The translations under genes and the position numbers were made by a program. From assembly GCA_905178155.1 (NCBI GenBank), contig CAJINV010000003.1, positions 8,992,709 to 9,056,708 of the forward strand: a stretch of DNA of 64,000 nucleotides. Reading direction: 5' to 3'. This stretch comes from Amoebophrya sp. A120. Lineage: Eukaryota > Sar > Dinophyceae > Syndiniales > Amoebophryaceae. Of this stretch, positions 59,228-64,000 are shown piece after piece; the stretch's first letter is position 1, and each line of letters starts with the position of its first letter. The notes under the pieces were generated by a model. It was not told where the DNA came from, searched no databases, and was given only the letters and a program-made list of their open reading frames with translations.

Positions 59228-62200
59228 CTAGAGAGCAAGTCCTGCCGTTCCTTTCATCAGTGTGGCAAGTTTGTGATCAAGGAACGGGGCCATTCGCGGA
59301 CGAGCCTTCAAGAGATACGGAACCAATACGCAGCCGGTCAGCAATCCGTCCCGAGCTTTCTTGCTGTGAGGACCAGGACGCAAGGCCGCCGCGAGATTAA
59401 GGATTGAAGGCTCCAGCGACTCCTCTGCCTGCCAAAGTAGTTTTGGCGTCTCCGTCAGCAGCCGCGTCAACGACGATATCGCTTCGACGCCAGCCCCGGC
59501 CCTCCATGCGGTTGTGTCAGATTCCAGATAGTGGCGCAGTGTTTGGCATATCGGAGAAAATATTTCTTCCTCAACTAAATCGGTGATCGTATCTCTGTCC
59601 GGCGTCTGTATACCTCGAATGAATCGGTGCGCGAGCATCGTAGTGGAATAGTCCGCGAAGGCTTTCTTCCCCAGAAGCAATTCGAACCCGAGCAGCCCGA
59701 GGCCCCAGGAATCTATGTATTGCGGTTCTGAAAGTAGCCGAGGCTCGTGCGGACAACCGAAAACCTCCGGCGGTAGGCAGCGCGGATCCACACTGGAGCG
59801 CTCAGCCTTCATTGCAGCGCACATCCGCAGAGTCAGATTCGTGCAGCGACGGCTCTCGACAACTTTTTCCAGCACGACCCGCTGAAGAGAAGATGCTGCG
59901 AGTTCCTCTTTTTTTACGTCTGCAGCGCGATGGCGGCCCTCCTCCTTGTGGTCTTTCTCTTCTTGCATCTCCTGAGAGTACATGGTCCCGCAATCAGAAG
60001 ATTGCGGGCCCTGAAGAACATCGTGTTTCTGTGCCCCTGGAAGTGGCGGTGGCTCTAGCCACCAGGCGAATCCCGGCTGCAGAAGCCGGGGAACCAACTT
60101 AAGCCCCCGGGGTAAGTTGGTTCTTCTGGAGCTGGAGTGATGCTGCTGCTCAGGTCGTGGGAGCGTCGGACCAGACGTCTGCTCGTCCGCAGTTGGCAAT
60201 CGAGATGATCGCGTCTGAGCTACAGCTTCGTTTGACGTCAACGCGAAAGACTGGTCTGCGGCTACGTAGAGGGCATTGACGATGGATTTGTCCTGGTCCG
60301 ACCATTTTTCGTCGCCACCATCTCTAGCGTCGCGCTTGGTTTTTGACGTCGGCCCGACTGATTCTGTTTCTTGACTTTCAGACCCTCTATGCCCCGGAGG
60401 CACTGAGTTTTCTTGGTAGGCCGAGTTGTCTCTCGCTTCCGCCTCCGAATACGTTGCTTTGTCCCCGCCCACCTCAAGTTCGTAAAAACTGTCAGGGAGC
60501 GTGGCCAGGTTTTCTATTTGTGCAGTTGCAACATTAATTTCCTCCGGCTTGCGCTGACCTTCACAAGTCGTGTCCGCGTCGTCAGGTGACACAAACTCAC
60601 TAGCTTCCTTATTTCGCAAAGAGTTATCCGCTGTCCTTGAGTAGTGTCGTGGCGCGAGCAGGTTGATGGAGTTGTCATCTGCCGTGATTCGCTGCGGTTC
60701 CAACACATCATTACTTAGACTTGGCTCGTCTGCGAAAGGATTTTCCAGGTCATCGAATGAAAAAAGTGCATCGACGTCAGGAAAAAACTCAACGGCGTCT
60801 TTATTTCTTGGTTGCTGTCGTTTCCCCTGCGAAAGCGTTTCATCACTTGGAGACTGCACCAGCGAAGGACTATCCTGCATTTGTGGTCCTTCAGTTTCAA
60901 CACCAACTCCGCCACATGCATCCGCTGATGCGTGTTTGCCCTCGGTAAGAGACGCGCCAGGTTGCAGACGTGCCGAGGTCGGGAGTACCGTGTCGATGAC
61001 TGCATGCGTCGGCTGTTCGACATGATCCCCACATCGTCTCGTCTCTGTTACGTCGTTCTCTTCGTTATACTGCACCGTGGCTATCTGTTTTCGGTCGTGA
61101 TGTTGTTGAGACCCGGAGACTTTATTTTGGCGGTTGTCCGGTATTTTTACTTTGCTTGTTCCTTCTGATTCTGTTTTGGACTCTATTTCATCTTTCGTCT
61201 CAGTCTTGCTCGGTGCGACCTCGGCACCGTCGAACGGCCCAAGGAATATTTCGTTGAGTGCGGACTTGCTCTCTCCGAAGAGCCGCACCATCGTAGTGGT
61301 TGTAGTTCTGAATTTCCGCTTCAAGTCCGCTTGCAATTTTTCATCCTCGAGCTTTTGCAAACTAGTCGACATCAAACTTTTCGTCTCCTCAAACAAACGG
61401 CTGCCAACATGCCTTTCTACTTTCCTTGCCGCGTCCTCCGCTTCTGCAGGCAGACGCAGAGGCGCAGTGCTCCTGCCGGCCAACGATTCATGTTGTGACA
61501 TGGAGTTGTGGGTGAACACGAACGGCAACTGCGCCGCAGAGGATTGCTGCTGTGATGTTTGTGATGCGGCCCAGCCGGAAATGTCAGTTTTGCCAAGCGC
61601 TGTCCGTGGAGCCAATAACGGAGACGCGATCTTCTGCTTCCTATCGTTCGACGAACCACTAGAGTCGCCGGCTTTCAGCCGTGGAGTCGTCGCGCTTCCC
61701 ACAGGAGCATCAAAGCGAGCTTCGACCTCGACGCTTTTGCATTCGTTCGTGTCGACCTCCCGCGAGATTCTTGTTGTTTTTTCAGTCGCAGGTGGTTCAG
61801 CGAGGACGCGCGCAATATCCTTATCCAAGGTTGCTGCAGCTACTCCGACGCGGCAGGAATCTTTTTTCCCCTGTGCAGCTCTGGTCGCGGAATGGTCTGG
61901 GCCAGGTCGTATCAGTGGCGATTTAGAAGAAAGCAGCGAGCCCTTCTCCTCTTCCTCGGTTCTGGCTGTCACGGTCGTGGCGCCCGCAGTAACCGGCGGA
62001 GAACTGATTTGCTGCGCCGACATCAGTTCTTCTGCACTCACGTCGTTCCGTCTCCGAGTCTGGTGTGATTTTTCCCGCCGGGCGAGTTCGCGAGCTGCAG
62101 AGCTTCTTTCAAGTTGAAGATCCTCCAGAAGCATTGCCCACGAAATGACATCCTCGCCTTGCCCGGCAGCGCCACCACCTGGCGCTTCTTCCACCTCCTC

Positions 62201-62917
62201 CACCGCGTCAGGAAAACCACCAAACACGTGATCAGCTCGCACGAGTTCTAGAGCGACAGTTTCGCTATTAAGGCAGCCGTAAGGGATCTGTGCTCCGTCG
62301 TGCAAAAAACGTAGGCCGTTGCCCATTCCCCGGAGAAGATCAAGAACATCCAACTCGAATGTACGGAGCTCGATTACCTCGCGCAACAGCTTGCAGTGGG
62401 GCACATCAAGAGAATGCAACAGCTCTGCTTGCTCCGTGATACCAACCAACGGGGCCACGAATGAACGCAACTCTTCGAAGATCAGGCTCCCAGTTCGGCT
62501 GTCGGTATCCTTGAAAACATTCTCGCTGGACGACGAGGTTCCTTTTTTCGTGCAGCTCCGTTGTGGACCAGACAAAGCTATCAGGTCGTTGAGCACTTTC
62601 GCATAATCCGGATGAGTCCTCAGGAGACAACCTTTGTTGTCGTTGACCTTGTCGCTTTGGCTGAAAGTAGAAGTAGCAGGGTCGTCTTTTATCATGTCCG
62701 CAGCGGGTACTTGTATTTTTTCCGAAAAATCAGACTGGACGAGACAGGGCAGAGCTGCGGAGACGCAAAAGCGAGCCGCATGCTTTCGTGCTCCAGAAAG
62801 ATCGTCTGCCTTCTCGGGGAGAAGCTGGAGCCCGGGCCTCGGGCGCACATACCGAAACCCATCTTTTTCGATGATGATCGGAAGACCACCACGAGCGGCC
62901 GGCTTTGTGCTGACCAT
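59228..62917 (-). CDS. Divergent protein kinase-like (probable pseudokinase) with a ~780-residue insert
   Basis: A single long open frame of about 1229 residues from the first ATG (62917). The frame stays open further upstream without another ATG, so a 5' exon is possible. Kinase-like parts lie at the two ends. Around residues 195-235 an alpha-E-like LLRGMGNGLRFLHDG runs into YGCLNSETVAL, in the place of the HRD catalytic loop; the Asp is absent. Around residues 1040-1085 there is LPPEVFG (APE-like), then YIDSWGLGLLGFELLLG (the DxWxxG of subdomain IX), and later LLKARPRMAPFL (subdomain XI-like Arg). No clear glycine loop or DFG is visible. Between them lies a Ser/Thr/Glu-rich, apparently disordered insert. 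The missing HRD Asp suggests a pseudokinase, perhaps scaffold-like as in SCYL proteins; that is inference. The kinase-fold call is moderate, the insert is directly seen. The next gene downstream is CHMP2 on the same strand. Confidence 0.6.
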   Translation of the reverse strand: MVSTKPAARGGLPIIIEKDGFRYVRPRPGLQLLPEKADDLSGARKHAARFCVSAALPCLVQSDFSEKIQVPAADMIKDDPATSTFSQSDKVNDNKGCLLRTHPDYAKVLNDLIALSGPQRSCTKKGTSSSSENVFKDTDSRTGSLIFEELRSFVAPLVGITEQAELLHSLDVPHCKLLREVIELRTFELDVLDLLRGMGNGLRFLHDGAQIPYGCLNSETVALELVRADHVFGGFPDAVEEVEEAPGGGAAGQGEDVISWAMLLEDLQLERSSAARELARREKSHQTRRRNDVSAEELMSAQQISSPPVTAGATTVTARTEEEEKGSLLSSKSPLIRPGPDHSATRAAQGKKDSCRVGVAAATLDKDIARVLAEPPATEKTTRISREVDTNECKSVEVEARFDAPVGSATTPRLKAGDSSGSSNDRKQKIASPLLAPRTALGKTDISGWAASQTSQQQSSAAQLPFVFTHNSMSQHESLAGRSTAPLRLPAEAEDAARKVERHVGSRLFEETKSLMSTSLQKLEDEKLQADLKRKFRTTTTTMVRLFGESKSALNEIFLGPFDGAEVAPSKTETKDEIESKTESEGTSKVKIPDNRQNKVSGSQQHHDRKQIATVQYNEENDVTETRRCGDHVEQPTHAVIDTVLPTSARLQPGASLTEGKHASADACGGVGVETEGPQMQDSPSLVQSPSDETLSQGKRQQPRNKDAVEFFPDVDALFSFDDLENPFADEPSLSNDVLEPQRITADDNSINLLAPRHYSRTADNSLRNKEASEFVSPDDADTTCEGQRKPEEINVATAQIENLATLPDSFYELEVGGDKATYSEAEARDNSAYQENSVPPGHRGSESQETESVGPTSKTKRDARDGGDEKWSDQDKSIVNALYVAADQSFALTSNEAVAQTRSSRLPTADEQTSGPTLPRPEQQHHSSSRRTNLPRGLKLVPRLLQPGFAWWLEPPPLPGAQKHDVLQGPQSSDCGTMYSQEMQEEKDHKEEGRHRAADVKKEELAASSLQRVVLEKVVESRRCTNLTLRMCAAMKAERSSVDPRCLPPEVFGCPHEPRLLSEPQYIDSWGLGLLGFELLLGKKAFADYSTTMLAHRFIRGIQTPDRDTITDLVEEEIFSPICQTLRHYLESDTTAWRAGAGVEAISSLTRLLTETPKLLWQAEESLEPSILNLAAALRPGPHSKKARDGLLTGCVLVPYLLKARPRMAPFLDHKLATLMKGTAGLAL

Positions 62918-62997
62918 CGAGTCCGGCGGCGCGCACAGCAATGAGCTATTCGGTAGGATAATTGCAGTGGTTGTATTTATTGTGGTCCCAGATACAT

Positions 62998-63630
62998 TGA
63001 GACTAATATATACACATTACATTAACTAGCAAAATTTCGACACTTTTACCAATATGCAATATGACAATATAACAGTATGACAATATGACTCGTGGATTTT
63101 GAGCAATATGACCGGATGCCTGTTGAGCGTCTGGGACCGAAAGCGGACCGGGCAGCGCCCACCACTAAGTATTCGCGCTGCGAGGCCACCTTACCGGTCG
63201 AGATGCTCATACTACTAAAAGCCGACCCACACATCTAGATCTACATGCTGGAGCTGCGACACTAACTAAAGAAGTAGACCGCTAGTAGCCCCGGCACAGT
63301 AGCGCCACGCGCACTGTACGCTGAGCAGGCTTGATAGCAGGCGCGTGAGAGATGCACAAGAGGCCCCTCATCGATTGATCCAAAGTCGGCGCAGTAGCAA
63401 AGCATACGCGCCCTAGTGACTTCGTGGTCCCAACACCCGACAGAAAGCGTTTCGGGCGGGGCCAATTTTCAGCCCCCAGGCTGTCGCGAGCAATATGCAA
63501 TATAACAATATGTCAAAATGACAATATGAGAACTGGAGTTTTTGAAGGGTTTGGCATGTCGTCCCGGCCAAGTGTCATATTGGAGCATTATGTGTCATAT
63601 TGCTAGTTAATGTAATCTGTATATATAAAG
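62998..63630. mobile_element. Non-coding inverted-repeat element (MITE-like)
   Basis: 63006-63032 and the reverse complement of 63600-63626 match over 27 bp with one difference, with ATTACATTAACTAGCAA exact. Inside both ends are many CAATATGACAATAT-type repeats (63050-63115 and 63488-63530). The centre has no convincing frame. It lies immediately upstream of the kinase-like gene. Confidence 0.72.
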
Positions 63631-63734
63631 CAGGGGTTTGGTGGGGTCGCAGGGGTTATTTTTGTCTAGCGTCGGAAGAGCAGAACCGCGGGAGCCAAAG
63701 CCCTCCCGTCGGAGGCTGCGCGGTTTGGCCACTT

Positions 63735-63985
63735 TGGTACCCTACCCCGATTCGCCTAATTTCATACCCTCACCCGAATCGGCTCCTTTTGTACCCTACC
63801 CCGATTTGGCCAATTTTGTACCATCCCCGAATTTTGTACCCTGTCCCGATTTCCCTAATTTTGTACCCTAGCCCGATTTGGCAAATTCTGCACCCTGCTC
63901 GAATTTTGTATCCTCTCACGGCTGCCCAATTCTGTACCCTAGCGCACCCCGGGCAGTTTTGTAGGTACGTACCCTGCCCCGAAAG
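63735..63985. repeat. ~27-bp tandem array (TTTTGTACCCTACCCCGATT)
   Basis: About nine degenerate copies of a unit reading TTTTGTACCCTACCCCGATT then TGGCCAA, running to within 20 bp of the window end, so the array may continue beyond it. On the plus strand it stays open (FVPSPNFVPCPDFPN), but this is probably chance. Confidence 0.8.
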
Positions 63986-64000
63986 GCCTCACCTTGCGCC

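Overview
This window looks like nuclear DNA of a eukaryotic alveolate, most likely a dinoflagellate. The evidence is: (i) intron-rich genes whose exons can be joined in frame; (ii) every confidently assigned gene lies on the minus strand, as in the one-way gene arrays typical of dinoflagellates; (iii) a 22-nt sequence at 27254-27275 (minus) matching the dinoflagellate trans-splicing spliced leader at 21 positions, directly upstream of a duplicated start codon; (iv) introns and insertions bounded by inverted and direct repeats, like the introner-type introns reported from dinoflagellates, including the parasitic Amoebophrya lineage. The phylum is a fairly strong inference; the lineage within it is only a guess. 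No bacterial, plasmid, CRISPR, tRNA or rRNA feature was seen.

Layout on the minus strand, from high to low coordinate: a divergent protein kinase-like gene with a huge disordered insert (59228-62917); the ESCRT-III subunit CHMP2/Vps2 (56613-57825, 3 exons); the complete second-largest RNA polymerase II subunit RPB2 (48981-54769, 10 exons, 1218 residues); an unrecognised two-exon gene (46461-47907); an unrecognised coiled-coil/disordered gene split by a 1.3-kb repeat-bounded insertion (42443-46261); a 1639-residue unrecognised protein (37371-42290); an unrecognised, probably two-exon gene (35284-37339); a discoidin-like (F5/8 type C) secreted or membrane protein (24427-26109); an ER-type membrane J-domain/thioredoxin-fold protein (14608-20073, 9 exons, 1035 residues); a roughly 2270-residue disordered protein (5898-12813, 3 exons); and a WLM-domain (Wss1/SPRTN-like) metalloprotease (1832-4795, 5' end not found).

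The middle (about 20.1-24.4 kb and 26.1-35 kb) is gene-poor and repeat-rich. It holds several short tandem arrays, foldback sequences, a duplicated gene 5' end carrying the spliced-leader relic, and a 3.7-kb GC-rich complex satellite (30.9-34.6 kb). That satellite has almost no stop codons in several frames and so gives long false ORFs.

The genes do not form a pathway. They are ordinary housekeeping functions (transcription, membrane remodelling, DNA-protein crosslink or SUMO/ubiquitin-linked proteolysis, ER folding) mixed with large low-complexity proteins. The most interesting signal is the intron biology: a 22-bp inverted repeat that contains both splice sites (3026-3273), a non-canonical CHMP2 intron inside a direct repeat, and a 1288-bp inverted-repeat element flanked by 23-bp direct repeats whose removal restores the frame (44184-45517).
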